Assembly (NCBI RefSeq): GCF_002896965.1
Contig: NZ_LYMM01000014.1
Coordinates: 62,001-126,000 of the forward strand
Source of the DNA: Novosphingobium guangzhouense
Lineage (GTDB): Bacteria; Pseudomonadota; Alphaproteobacteria; Sphingomonadales; Sphingomonadaceae
Length of the DNA stretch: 64,000 nucleotides
Reading direction: 5' to 3'
Positions 25,673 through 34,280 of the stretch are shown piece after piece. A model generated the notes under the pieces. The model was not told where the DNA came from. It saw nothing but the letters and a program-made list of their open reading frames with translations, and did not search any database. Position numbers and translations under genes: made by a program. The first letter of the stretch is position 1. Each line of letters begins with the position of its first letter.

Positions 25673-27429
25673 TCCGGCCATTGACCATCAGGCAACTTCG
25701 CCGAGCGTTCCTCCAACCACAATTGCCGATATGACCGGTGACGATCCATAAGCTCCCGATGTTTCCCCGAGCCTACCAATCGTCCGCCCTCCATGAACAG
25801 GACCTGGTCTGCCGCCTGCGCCGTCGCCAACCGATGCGTGATCATGATGAGCGTGGTTGCCTCGCCGGCTCTGCCCCGCAATTTCGCGATCGCGTTCGCT
25901 TCACTGCGCGGATCGAGAGCGGAGGTGCTTTCATCGAGGATCAGCACCGGCACGTCCACGCCCGCCAGCCGCGCGAGCTCCAGCTTCTGGACCTGGCCTC
26001 CCGAAAGACGCTCGCCCTGTTCACCGAGCTCCATCTCAAAGTCGATCGGTCTGCCAGGTTCATGAAACCGCCAAAGGTGCAGCAATTCCTCGACATCGCC
26101 GATCGCCTGGTTCGCCGGGGGATAGAGGATGTTCTCGCGCAGCGACCGGTTGAACAGGCCGATGAACTGCGGCGCATAGAGGATATGGCGATGCCGATCC
26201 GCCCAGGGGATCGTCGCGATATCTATCCCGCCCACCGCGATCCTGCCGGAAGAGTGTTCAAGTACGCCTGCGAGAAGCTGGGCGAGCGTGGATTTGCCCG
26301 AACCGTTGGGACCAACGATCGCGACGAAAGAACCAGCCGGCACATGCACAGATATCCCGGCCACGCCGGGCATGCCCTCGCCGTAGCGGAAGCTGACGTT
26401 CTCAACTGAGAGATCGGCCCGATCTGTGGGATGGGGCTTTGAGGCGGTCTCCATTGCATCGACTGTCGAAAACGTCAGGACATCGCGAATATTGGCGATC
26501 GCCACCCCCGCCTGCGCGAGGATGTAGCCAAGCGAACTGAGCGGCACGGTCAGCCGGAAGGCGTACGTCTGGAGCAGGACGAAATCGCCCGCACTCATAC
26601 GCCCCTGGCCGACATCGAGAGCGGCGAGCAGCAGCAGCGCCACGAGACCAAGCCCGACCACGCAGAATTGCAGCGCGGCCATGAGCGTGAGCGAACGGTA
26701 CATGCCGGCCGCCGCGTGCCGTTTCGCGCCGAGGGCAGCGCCGGTATGCAGCAGCTCGCGGTCGAGCGCGCCGTTCAGCACCACGCGGCGGGCATTGCGC
26801 ACGATATCGCCGATCGTGCGCGAGACATGCGATGCCGCCGCATTCGTCGCCTCGGCGTGAACGCGGTGACGCCTGGCGCCGAGCCAGGTCGCGACGAGAA
26901 ATCCCACCAGCGTCAGCGCCAGGATCAGGACATAACGCGGCCGGATCAGGCCCGCGATCACCACGAGACTGGCCAGGGCCTGGAGGATCACCGGCCCGAG
27001 CCGCCAGATCAGCCCCTCGACGACCAGCGTCAGGCTATAGGGCAGGCGCTCCAGCATGCCGGGAACGCGGCCGCTGCGGCTGTCGCGCGCCGCGGTGATC
27101 TCGGGCAGGGCCGCAGCGAGCGCGCGGATGGTGTAATGCCGCGCCAGCGCATCGACCATTTTCGCGGTGCACGACAGCCTCGCGGTCTCGAGGATCGATG
27201 CGCCTGCCCAGCATCCCACGAACAGCATCACGGTGACGAACAGATACAGGCGCGATTCCGAGGGACCTGCCAGCATGTCGATCAGGAGTTTGAGGGCGTA
27301 GGGTCCGGCAACGCCCATCGCGATCACCAGTATCTCGAGGGCGAAGGCCTCGACCAGGCTTCGCCTTGCACCCAGCGGCTCCGACAGCATCAGCTGCGTC
27401 AGCCGCGCCAATATACCAAATGTCGTCAC
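25654..27429 (-). CDS. ABC exporter, fused membrane and ATPase domains
   Basis: A 591-residue half-transporter. The first 320 residues hold about six transmembrane helices of an exporter-type domain. The ATPase follows with Walker A G-P-N-G-S-G-K-S-T (about 373-381), signature L-S-G-G-Q-V-Q-K, Walker B V-L-I-L-D-E-S-T-S and switch His in I-T-H-R-L. It would work as a homodimer in the inner membrane. It stands alone, leftward, among backbone genes, and its 3' end overlaps the methylase gene. The cargo is unknown. No peptidase domain is present, so it is not a classical bacteriocin exporter with built-in processing. Confidence 0.88.
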   Translation of the reverse strand: MTTFGILARLTQLMLSEPLGARRSLVEAFALEILVIAMGVAGPYALKLLIDMLAGPSESRLYLFVTVMLFVGCWAGASILETARLSCTAKMVDALARHYTIRALAAALPEITAARDSRSGRVPGMLERLPYSLTLVVEGLIWRLGPVILQALASLVVIAGLIRPRYVLILALTLVGFLVATWLGARRHRVHAEATNAAASHVSRTIGDIVRNARRVVLNGALDRELLHTGAALGAKRHAAAGMYRSLTLMAALQFCVVGLGLVALLLLAALDVGQGRMSAGDFVLLQTYAFRLTVPLSSLGYILAQAGVAIANIRDVLTFSTVDAMETASKPHPTDRADLSVENVSFRYGEGMPGVAGISVHVPAGSFVAIVGPNGSGKSTLAQLLAGVLEHSSGRIAVGGIDIATIPWADRHRHILYAPQFIGLFNRSLRENILYPPANQAIGDVEELLHLWRFHEPGRPIDFEMELGEQGERLSGGQVQKLELARLAGVDVPVLILDESTSALDPRSEANAIAKLRGRAGEATTLIMITHRLATAQAADQVLFMEGGRLVGSGKHRELMDRHRSYRQLWLEERSAKLPDGQWPDQKRLS

Positions 27430-27613
27430 TGCACAGACCTCCTGGCGATCAATGAGCCAGAAGGAGGATTTGGAACGCGGCCGCTATCCTAGCGCCAAAT
27501 CAGCCGCTTTGGAATGCGCGATCCCATGACCCGGAAAGGGGGAAGGGGGTGCGGGAAGGTGACGGGAGACGTGGATCGTCCCGTTACCCTCAAGCTCAAG
27601 GAGATGGTTCCCC

Positions 27614-28810
27614 ATGGCGAGCATGGCCCGCATGACCGACACGTCCCCCGTGTCCGCTCCCTATCGCATCGACGTCTCGCGCGGCGGCCGCAGTGGCCGC
27701 GTGTCCTCGGAATGGTTCTCCCGGCCCGACGACGAGAAATTCCTCTCGCTCTCCAGCCTCTACGACAGCGTGCGAGCCCGCGCCGATCGCTCGACCACCC
27801 GGACCGTCGAAAGCCGCGCGATCCGCGTCGAGGCGAGAAGCGATGATCCCGAACGGCTCACGCTGATCGCACCGGGCGACGAGCGTCCACTCACACCCAC
27901 CAACTGGTCCTTCGGCCAGGTCGCGAGCCTCGTCGGCGCCCCGGCCTCCTACCTGCGCCAGCTGCCCGCGGCGCTTGCCGGTATCAATCTACAACACGGA
28001 CTTGTCACCCACAGAGGCGAACAGGTCAAAATATTGCAGACTGACGATGGCCGAACAGAACTGCGGGCCGCGACCGGAAGTCAGTATGGCAGGGTGTATG
28101 ACTGGGAACTGATACAGGCCATCATGGCATTCGCCGGGGATGGCGTTGGCGATACACGGTGGAAAGTTCCTGGAACGATCGATTGGGGAAGCATGCGCTA
28201 TAACCCTTATGTCGATATAACGAAGGAGACGACCACGCTCTACGCTTCGGACAGGGATGTCTTCGTGTTTCTCGTCGACGACACCCATCCGATCGAGGCC
28301 GGTAAACTGCCGAACGGCGATCCCGACCTCTATTTTCGCGGATTTTATGCCTGGAATTCCGAGGTCGGCTCCAAAACCCTCGGCATCGCGACATTCTATC
28401 TACGCGGCGTATGCGCGAACAGGTGCCTGTGGGGCGTGGAAAATTTCGAGGAAGTGAACATTCGCCACTCGAAATTCGCCAGCGCCCGCTTCGCACACCA
28501 GGCCGCCCCGGCGCTCGAGCACTTCGCGAACTCCTCCCCGCAGCACTTCATCACCGGCATCAACGCCGCGCGCGAACGTATCGTCGCGCGCAAGGACGAG
28601 GACCGCGACGCGTTCCTGCGGCGGCGCGGCTTCTCGAAAACCGAGACGACGAAGATCATCCAGACGGTCCTCGCCGAGGAAGGGCACCCGCCCACGAGCG
28701 TCTATGATTTCGTGCAGGGCATCACCGCCGTTGCGCGCACGAGGCCGCATCAGGACAGCCGCCTCGAACTCGAAGCCAAGGCCCGAAAGCTGCTCGAACA
28801 GGCGCTCTGA
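27614..28810 (+). CDS. DUF932-family mobile-element protein
   Basis: A 398-residue protein of the DUF932 (phage/plasmid-related TIGR03299) family. Typical segments are N-W-S-F-G-Q-V-A-S-L-V-G-A-P-A-S-Y-L-R and R-G-V-C-A-N-R-C-L-W-G. AGGAG lies 10 bases before the ATG; Met codons at positions 4 and 7 are alternatives. DUF932 genes commonly precede PRTRC cassettes, as here. The middle part (about 27990-28450) has clearly less GC in third codon positions than both ends, which suggests a recombined segment. Function unknown. Confidence 0.85.
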   Translation: MASMARMTDTSPVSAPYRIDVSRGGRSGRVSSEWFSRPDDEKFLSLSSLYDSVRARADRSTTRTVESRAIRVEARSDDPERLTLIAPGDERPLTPTNWSFGQVASLVGAPASYLRQLPAALAGINLQHGLVTHRGEQVKILQTDDGRTELRAATGSQYGRVYDWELIQAIMAFAGDGVGDTRWKVPGTIDWGSMRYNPYVDITKETTTLYASDRDVFVFLVDDTHPIEAGKLPNGDPDLYFRGFYAWNSEVGSKTLGIATFYLRGVCANRCLWGVENFEEVNIRHSKFASARFAHQAAPALEHFANSSPQHFITGINAARERIVARKDEDRDAFLRRRGFSKTETTKIIQTVLAEEGHPPTSVYDFVQGITAVARTRPHQDSRLELEAKARKLLEQAL

Positions 28811-28894
28811 GGCGCAGTTCCCGATCCGAATTTTCCCTCCATCGCCCGCTCCGGTCTTCGACCGGGGCGGCTATGCTCATGAAAGGATGAGGCC

Positions 28895-29110
28895 ATGCGT
28901 GCCCAGTCCGATATTTCCCTTTCCGATTTCACCGTGGACGTCGCCTTCTTCAGCGACGGCGAGCATTATGCCACCCAGAGCTACATAGTCACCGCGTCGA
29001 CCTGGTTCAGCGCCCGCCAGCAGGCGCTGCAGATGTCGGTGAGCAGCGTCTATGACGACCCGCGCATTCCCGGGCTCAGCCGCACCGCCACCCTGCGGCC
29101 CGGCTCATGA
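28895..29110 (+). CDS. Small unknown protein coupled to the PRTRC ParB gene
   Basis: A 71-residue protein with a good site (AGGATGAGG) before its ATG. Its stop overlaps the ParB start as ATGA, so it is translated with the PRTRC operon. The sequence (F-T-V-D-V-A-F-F-S-D-G-E-H-Y-A-T-Q-S-Y-I-V) suggests a small beta-rich domain. No named family is recognised. Confidence 0.7.
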   Translation: MRAQSDISLSDFTVDVAFFSDGEHYATQSYIVTASTWFSARQQALQMSVSSVYDDPRIPGLSRTATLRPGS

Positions 29111-30873
29111 CCCGCGCTCGTACCCGCCGCCTCGGTACCGGAATCTCCGCGCTGATCGCCGCGTCGCCCCCGCCCGCCACGACGCTGCCGCTCGCCAGCA
29201 TCAGCGCCGGATATAATCCGCGCCGCTATTTCGACAGCCGCAAGCATGACGAGCTCGTTGCCTCGCTGCGCCTGCGCGGCATGCTCCAGCCGATACTGGT
29301 TCGTCCCGCCACGGAGACGGGTGAGGGCTATCTCATTGTCGCCGGGGGGCGTCGCTACCGCGCGGCGCTCGAAGCCTTCGGGCCCGAGGGCAAAGTCCCC
29401 GTCATCATCCGCGAGATGACCGACCAGGAGGCCCTCGAGGCGGCGATCGACGAGAACGACGTGCGCGACGATGCCTCGGAAACCGAGCAGGCCGATGCGG
29501 CGGTCCGCGTTCTTGCCGCCTGCCAGGACGATCGCGGCGAAGCCGCTCGCCGGCTCGGGTGGTCCAAAACCAAGCTCGATCGCCGTCTCGCGCTCGCGGG
29601 CCTCTGCGAGCCGGTCAAGCACGCGCTCGACGAGCGTCGGATCAAGCTGGGTCATGCCGAACTGCTCGCCGCCGTTCCCGCCGACAAGCAGGAGAAAGCC
29701 CTCGAGACGATCCTCGCCTCCGGTCTCGACGTCGGGAAGACCCGCGATCTGCTGATGCGGGTCACCCAGGATCTCGCCCATGCCTGCTTCGATAAGAGCG
29801 AGTGCCTGGCCTGCCCGTTCAACTCCGCAGCGCAGCGTGCGCTGTTCGAGACGCATATCGAGGACGGGCATTGCACCAACGCCGGGTGTTTCGAACTCAA
29901 GACCCAGACCGCCGAAATGATCCGCTTCGAACAGGAGGAATGCGCTGAAAAGGCCGCACGGACTGCGAAGGTTTCCGCAGACGACGACACCGGTGGTGAT
30001 CGGGCCGAGGACGAGATCGACGCTCTCGAAGGTCCGGATATCGAAGCCGATGCCGATGCTGCTGACGCTGCCGATGGTGATGACGACGACCACAGCGAGA
30101 TTAGCGGTGCGCCCTCCCTCCATCTCCAGGATGAGCAGGCCGCGTCTTCTGCGAATGATGCCGAGAAACCGACAGCGCCGATCGCCGCGAGCGATACTGG
30201 CGCCAGGAAGCCGGACACGCCGAAGTCTTCCGTCACTGCCCGGTCGATCGCCAGCCGGACCAGGGAACTGCGCGAGGCGACCTGGCGCACCGCGCTCGCC
30301 CGCGCGCTCGCCGCTAATCCGGCCCATGCCCAGGCCACGATCCTGGTCGCCGCGATGTCTGGTACGCTTCCGCAGATCAAGGTGGAGACATTGCGTGGGC
30401 GTGCCGGGCTGCTGGTCGGGGCGTCCTTCCCCGATCTCGATTTCAGACAGCAGATTGCCGCGATCCTGGAGCTGCCGGGGCCGCAGGCCGCGACAGTGCT
30501 GTCCGCCATCGGCGCGGCCTATGCGAAGGATGTGGCCAGTTTCGATCATGTCACCGATCTGGCGCGGGTCTTCGCCGTCGACCTGCGCGACGCCTGGCAG
30601 GTCGATAAGGCCTTCCTCGAAAGCTACTCGAAGGAGGAACTGCGGTGCATTGCCCGCGAATGCGGGCTGATTGCGCACATCGGCGAGAAGGCGTTCGCAA
30701 AACTGCTCAGCCAGAAGAAGAGCGATCTCATTGCCGGCATGCTCCACGCACTCGGCTTCGAGTGGGCAGGGCGTCTGCCGAGCGCCATGACGCTCGACGC
30801 CGCATATGGTCCGCCACCTGCGTGCCCAGTCGCACCCGCTAGCGAGGTTCCGATCACGGACCTTGCCGCCTGA
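29107..30873 (+). CDS. PRTRC system ParB-family protein
   Basis: A 588-residue ParB-type protein that opens the PRTRC (ParB-related, ThiF-related cassette) operon. Residues 20-115 form the ParB domain (Y-N-P-R-R-Y-F, then G-G-R-R-Y-R-A-A, then D-E-N-D-V-R-D-D-A-S). A helix-turn-helix region follows (R-R-L-G-W-S-K-T-K-L-D-R-R-L). Near 225-260 are clustered cysteines (C-F-D-K-S-E-C-L-A-C-P-F-N, then C-T-N-A-G-C-F), a possible metal site. An acidic linker separates a C-terminal helical domain. It presumably binds DNA; the link to the downstream ubiquitin-like genes is unexplained. Confidence 0.92.
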   Translation: MTRARTRRLGTGISALIAASPPPATTLPLASISAGYNPRRYFDSRKHDELVASLRLRGMLQPILVRPATETGEGYLIVAGGRRYRAALEAFGPEGKVPVIIREMTDQEALEAAIDENDVRDDASETEQADAAVRVLAACQDDRGEAARRLGWSKTKLDRRLALAGLCEPVKHALDERRIKLGHAELLAAVPADKQEKALETILASGLDVGKTRDLLMRVTQDLAHACFDKSECLACPFNSAAQRALFETHIEDGHCTNAGCFELKTQTAEMIRFEQEECAEKAARTAKVSADDDTGGDRAEDEIDALEGPDIEADADAADAADGDDDDHSEISGAPSLHLQDEQAASSANDAEKPTAPIAASDTGARKPDTPKSSVTARSIASRTRELREATWRTALARALAANPAHAQATILVAAMSGTLPQIKVETLRGRAGLLVGASFPDLDFRQQIAAILELPGPQAATVLSAIGAAYAKDVASFDHVTDLARVFAVDLRDAWQVDKAFLESYSKEELRCIARECGLIAHIGEKAFAKLLSQKKSDLIAGMLHALGFEWAGRLPSAMTLDAAYGPPPACPVAPASEVPITDLAA

Positions 30874-30907
30874 ACGCTCCCACGCTCTTCCAGAAGGATT
30901 TCTCCCT

Positions 30908-31321
30908 ATGCTGATAACCAGCCTGCTCCCGCTGCTCGCCCGCTATTCGCTCGGCTGCGATCTTGTCGCCGGCCCCGAGGGCATGGTCACGGTCACCATC
31001 ATCCCGCGCATGATCGAAGGCGGCGGCCACAAGCCCGACACGGGTGAACTCCGGCCGATCTCGCTCACCGCGAGCGCCGCCGAGATCGATGCCGAACTTG
31101 CGCGCGGCGAGGACGGCGCGCTCGGCCAGCTCATCGCCGGTCGCAAGGCGCTCGCCGACCAACTGGAAGAGCAGCGCCAGGCGACGCAAGCCGCTCGCGC
31201 TGCCGCGGCCGCGAAGGCCAAGGCTGCGACACCGACACCGACACCAAAACCGGCGAGCGCGCAGGCTTCCGGCAGTCCGCCGGCCGACGCCAAGCCCGAA
31301 GAGCCCGCCAGCCTTTGGTGA
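30908..31321 (+). CDS. PRTRC system protein E
   Basis: A 137-residue protein second in the cassette. The first 80 residues are a compact domain (L-L-A-R-Y-S-L-G-C-D-L-V, then I-S-L-T-A-S-A-A-E-I-D-A-E-L), the hallmark of PRTRC E. A Glu/Ala coiled-coil-like stretch (A-D-Q-L-E-E-Q-R-Q-A-T-Q-A-A-R) and a Pro/Ala/Lys-rich tail ending in S-L-W follow. Function unknown. A good site (AGAAGGA) precedes the ATG. Confidence 0.88.
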   Translation: MLITSLLPLLARYSLGCDLVAGPEGMVTVTIIPRMIEGGGHKPDTGELRPISLTASAAEIDAELARGEDGALGQLIAGRKALADQLEEQRQATQAARAAAAAKAKAATPTPTPKPASAQASGSPPADAKPEEPASLW

Positions 31322-31375
31322 ATTACGGCGCGGAAACCTCGCTCCATCTCTCCCGTCCATCCTCTGGAGACAATC

Positions 31376-31582
31376 ATGCAGATCGATCATCTCACCCGAA
31401 CCTATCGCTATGACGGCATCGACCTGCCCGTCCCGCCGCATCTCGCGCAGGACCCTGCCGCTCTGCGCGCCTATCATGCGACGCTCTACCCAGCGATCCT
31501 CAACGCCGAGACGGTCGACGCCGGGGTCGTGGGCGGCGCGCATGTCACCGAATATCGCCGCGCCGTCGGCACCAAGGGCTGA
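31376..31582 (+). CDS. PRTRC system protein C, prokaryotic ubiquitin-like
   Basis: A 68-residue protein. PRTRC C belongs to a group described as prokaryotic ubiquitin-like. Here a beta-hairpin-like start (T-R-T-Y-R-Y-D-G-I-D-L-P-V-P), a central helix (P-A-A-L-R-A-Y-H-A-T-L-Y-P) and an ending strand lead to a free C-terminal glycine (R-R-A-V-G-T-K-G). A terminal Gly is what an E1/E2 pathway would activate, and the E1-like, E2-like and JAB genes lie in the same operon. No peptide follows the Gly, so no processing seems needed. Confidence 0.88.
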   Translation: MQIDHLTRTYRYDGIDLPVPPHLAQDPAALRAYHATLYPAILNAETVDAGVVGGAHVTEYRRAVGTKG

Positions 31583-31587
31583 TCCCG

Positions 31588-31821
31588 GTGCCGACGGCGC
31601 CGCGACGCCTAGGCGCGACCATCCCGCCGGTGCTGCGCAAAACCCTCCTGGACTGGATCGAGACGGACGACGACGACACTGCCGGCTTCACCCCGCCCGC
31701 CTGCAGCCCCCGGGCCCGAGCCCTCCATGCGCGGATCGTCGCCGACCCGCAGGGCGGGGCGGGCGAGTCCCGCGAACCGCTCCAGCCGCCGGCCGGACTT
31801 CGCCTCCCGCCGCTTGGCTGA
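31588..31821 (+). CDS. Small unknown protein between PRTRC C and F
   Basis: A 77-residue frame with a GTG start five bases after PRTRC C. Third codon positions are strongly GC-rich, as in neighbouring genes, which favours coding. It is Pro- and Arg-rich with an acidic patch (W-I-E-T-D-D-D-D-T-A-G-F). Its stop overlaps the proposed TTG start of PRTRC F by eight bases (TTGGCTGA), a coupling style also seen at 23412. No family is recognised. Confidence 0.5.
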   Translation: MPTAPRRLGATIPPVLRKTLLDWIETDDDDTAGFTPPACSPRARALHARIVADPQGGAGESREPLQPPAGLRLPPLG

Positions 31822-32845
31822 TCTTGCCAGTGATCCTGCCGATGATCTTGCGGGCAGGGCCGTCGCGCTATCGCCCGATGTCCCGGCGATCTTCGACGCG
31901 CCGCTGGCGCCCCATCACCGGGTGATCGGACGCTGCGCCGCGTCCCGGGCACAGGATGCGAGAGCCTGTACGCGGTTCGAAGCCCGCCGCCACATCGAGG
32001 CGGTGTTCGATGCCGCCGTGCGTGAAATCCTGGACCCGATCGATATCGTCGATCTGCGCATCGCCGTCCTGGGCAGCGAGGCGGATGGGCCGCCCGCGAT
32101 CGCCATCATCTGCGACAGCATGGGAAAGCTTGACCTTGGATGGATCGAAACCGGCGATGCGCCCACCGCCTGGCGCGCCGCCGCCTACCGGGCGCTCGAG
32201 CAGACGCTTGGGCGCGTGCTGCCGGTCTTCAGCTACCAGGATCTCCTCGACGAGATGTCCATGTACTACTGGGAAGGGGAAATCGATGACGAAGCGGCCC
32301 GCCGCAGCCTGATCGAATGTCACGGCGCGGACGCCGAGGATCTCGACGGCCACATGCTCCCTTCGCAACTGGACGAGCGCCGCCCGGGCTGGATGATCGC
32401 AGCGAACGCGGCGCCGCCGAGCCGGCTTCCTGCTGCCTTGCGTCGCAAGCTGGCTGAATTGCGTGCGGCGCAGGAGGTGCTCGGCAAGCTCTCGCCGGAA
32501 GCCGGCGCCTGGCACTACGATTTCGAGGTCGCGAGCGCATATCTCCCCGGTATCGAGGAATGCGCCTCGTTGCCGCCGCTTACGCTGGTCCCCTTCGTGC
32601 CGTTCGCCCGCGAACTCGACGATATCATGCGCAGCGGCATGGAGATGGGGTTCATGGATATCGCCGGTATCTGCCCGCTGCCGGATGCGGTCTGCATCGA
32701 CGACTGGTTCGCCTCGCTGCGGCTCGGCGCACAGTTCCTCCTCACGGTCCAGAACCTCATCCGCTTCGATCCACCCAAGGCCAGGAGCCACCCATGTCCG
32801 ACCATAGCACCCACTTCGAAGCGAGCGGCGGCGGTCTCGTCCTGA
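31814..32845 (+). CDS. PRTRC system protein F
   Basis: About 343 residues. The frame is open to an ATG at 31727, but the first 29 codons from there are an Arg/Ser-rich shadow of the small gene upstream. I therefore prefer the TTG at 31814, giving L-A-D-L-A-S-D-P-A. Recognisable PRTRC F segments are V-P-A-I-F-D-A-P, F-S-Y-Q-D-L-L-D-E-M-S-M-Y-Y-W-E-G-E and L-V-P-F-V-P-F-A-R-E-L. No catalytic motif is evident. Its 3' end overlaps PRTRC B by 52 bases. Confidence 0.85.
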   Translation: MADLASDPADDLAGRAVALSPDVPAIFDAPLAPHHRVIGRCAASRAQDARACTRFEARRHIEAVFDAAVREILDPIDIVDLRIAVLGSEADGPPAIAIICDSMGKLDLGWIETGDAPTAWRAAAYRALEQTLGRVLPVFSYQDLLDEMSMYYWEGEIDDEAARRSLIECHGADAEDLDGHMLPSQLDERRPGWMIAANAAPPSRLPAALRRKLAELRAAQEVLGKLSPEAGAWHYDFEVASAYLPGIEECASLPPLTLVPFVPFARELDDIMRSGMEMGFMDIAGICPLPDAVCIDDWFASLRLGAQFLLTVQNLIRFDPPKARSHPCPTIAPTSKRAAAVSS

Positions 32846-33624
32846 CGAAGGCCATCCTGCTCTATACGAACCAGGCGCCTCGGCATCTCAAACCCTATGG
32901 CGCCCCGCAGGGCGATACCACCGCCTTCGCCAGCATCCATGCCGTGGAACACGATGGCGATGGCCGGCCGACGATCGCGACCGGCACCCCGCTGACGCGC
33001 GCGCATCTGCGGCAGTGGTCGGAGGCGCTTGGCCGTACCGCCCAGCCCGAGCTTCTCCCCGAGCATGTGCTGGTCGCTCATCCCGACATGCTGGCCTGGT
33101 GGGTGCCGGCTGGGGTGCGCCCGGCCTATTTCGCGCTGTCGGATCCTCCTGCCGATCTCCATGCGCTCGCTACGCGAACGACGCTGCCGGTTCCCTATCC
33201 GCCCCATCTCCTGATCGCCACACGCCATGGGCTTGGCGTCTATGCCCTCCCGGCAAATGAACGCCCAGGCGCCGACACGCCGGTGCTGCACTCGCCGATC
33301 CTCAACGTCTTCGTCGACGGGCGTCTCTGCTGGGGCAATATCCCGAAGCCCAGGGTGCTCAGCATCGCCTCCATTCCCGCCTATGAGAGCGCGGTGTTCG
33401 ACAGCTGGTCGACGCATCCCAATCCCGGGCAGGACCGGACGATACGCGGGAAGCGCGGGCTGGTGCGGCTCTGGGACGATCTGGCAGCGCGCGGGGCCAC
33501 CCGGTTTCCGGTCAGCCGTCTCAAGCCTTTTGGAACCGGCACGGCCGGGCAGGGGATGGGCCCGCGAAGGACCGCCGCCTGCGCGGTGACGGTAGGCCGG
33601 CTTATCGCGCGGGGCCGGGTATGA
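32794..33624 (+). CDS. PRTRC system protein B, E2-like
   Basis: A 276-residue protein. The ATG has AGGAG upstream and lies inside the end of PRTRC F. PRTRC B is assigned to a prokaryotic E2-like family. The likely active cysteine is Cys179 in V-F-V-D-G-R-L-C-W-G-N; the only other cysteine is near the C-terminus in A-A-C-A-V. Preceding P-V-P-Y-P-P-H-L-L and following P-K-P lend the region an E2-like look. It would receive the ubiquitin-like protein from the ThiF protein. This conjugation role is inferred from family and neighbours, not shown. Confidence 0.88.
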   Translation: MSDHSTHFEASGGGLVLTKAILLYTNQAPRHLKPYGAPQGDTTAFASIHAVEHDGDGRPTIATGTPLTRAHLRQWSEALGRTAQPELLPEHVLVAHPDMLAWWVPAGVRPAYFALSDPPADLHALATRTTLPVPYPPHLLIATRHGLGVYALPANERPGADTPVLHSPILNVFVDGRLCWGNIPKPRVLSIASIPAYESAVFDSWSTHPNPGQDRTIRGKRGLVRLWDDLAARGATRFPVSRLKPFGTGTAGQGMGPRRTAACAVTVGRLIARGRV

Positions 33625-34280
33625 CGATGCTCGCCGATGATGCGACGGCGGCGGCGGTGCTTGACGCCATGCCCTGCTATCCGGTGCCGCCCTTCGGCAG
33701 GTCGCCCGTCATCGAGGCGCTGCGCGCTTCTCGCGTCGGCCATGGTCTCGCCATCGGCCATGACGGTGTGAAGCTGATCCTGCGTCGCCCGTGGCTGGCG
33801 CTGGACGTGCCGGTCGCGGCGCCCATCGCCGGCTATCTTCCTTATGGCAGCATTGGGGCACCGCGGGCAGATCTACGCTGTGGCCTCGTTCCGCGCGCCT
33901 TTTACGACGAGGTACTGGGGCATCTGCGTAGCAAGATTCCTGACGAGGCCGCCGCATTCATCCTGTGGAACGAGGCGAGCCGTGAATTTGCCGTGGAGTT
34001 CCCCGATATTGATGAAGCGACGCCGACACGACTGGTCTATCGCATGCCCAGGCTGCCGCCTGACTGGCACATGGTCTGTGACATCCACAGCCACGCGCGC
34101 GGCCGTGCATTCTTCAGCGCCACCGACGACGCCGATGATGCCTATGCCACCAAGATAGCGATCGTCTTCGGACGTCTCGACCATCCCGATGGTCCCACCA
34201 TGGCTGCGCGGCTCTGTGCGGGCCGCATGTTCCTGCCCTTGCCGCGCTGTCCCTTTGCAGGAGCTCCCGATGCAGACTGA
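33621..34280 (+). CDS. PRTRC system protein A, JAB metalloprotease
   Basis: A 219-residue protein whose start overlaps the PRTRC B stop (ATGA). The C-terminal half is a JAB/MPN domain: His156 and His158 in H-S-H, Ser166 and Asp169 complete the zinc site, with Glu109 in D-E-A-A-A-F-I-L-W as the likely catalytic acid. JAB proteases remove ubiquitin-like tags, so it would reverse or trim whatever the E1/E2-like pair attaches. The complete metal site suggests an active enzyme. Confidence 0.9.
   Translation: MTMLADDATAAAVLDAMPCYPVPPFGRSPVIEALRASRVGHGLAIGHDGVKLILRRPWLALDVPVAAPIAGYLPYGSIGAPRADLRCGLVPRAFYDEVLGHLRSKIPDEAAAFILWNEASREFAVEFPDIDEATPTRLVYRMPRLPPDWHMVCDIHSHARGRAFFSATDDADDAYATKIAIVFGRLDHPDGPTMAARLCAGRMFLPLPRCPFAGAPDAD

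Noticed and set aside
29050..30747. A 565-codon open frame opposite the PRTRC ParB gene
   Set aside because: Shadow of the GC-rich ParB codons; Arg/Gly-rich with no domain.
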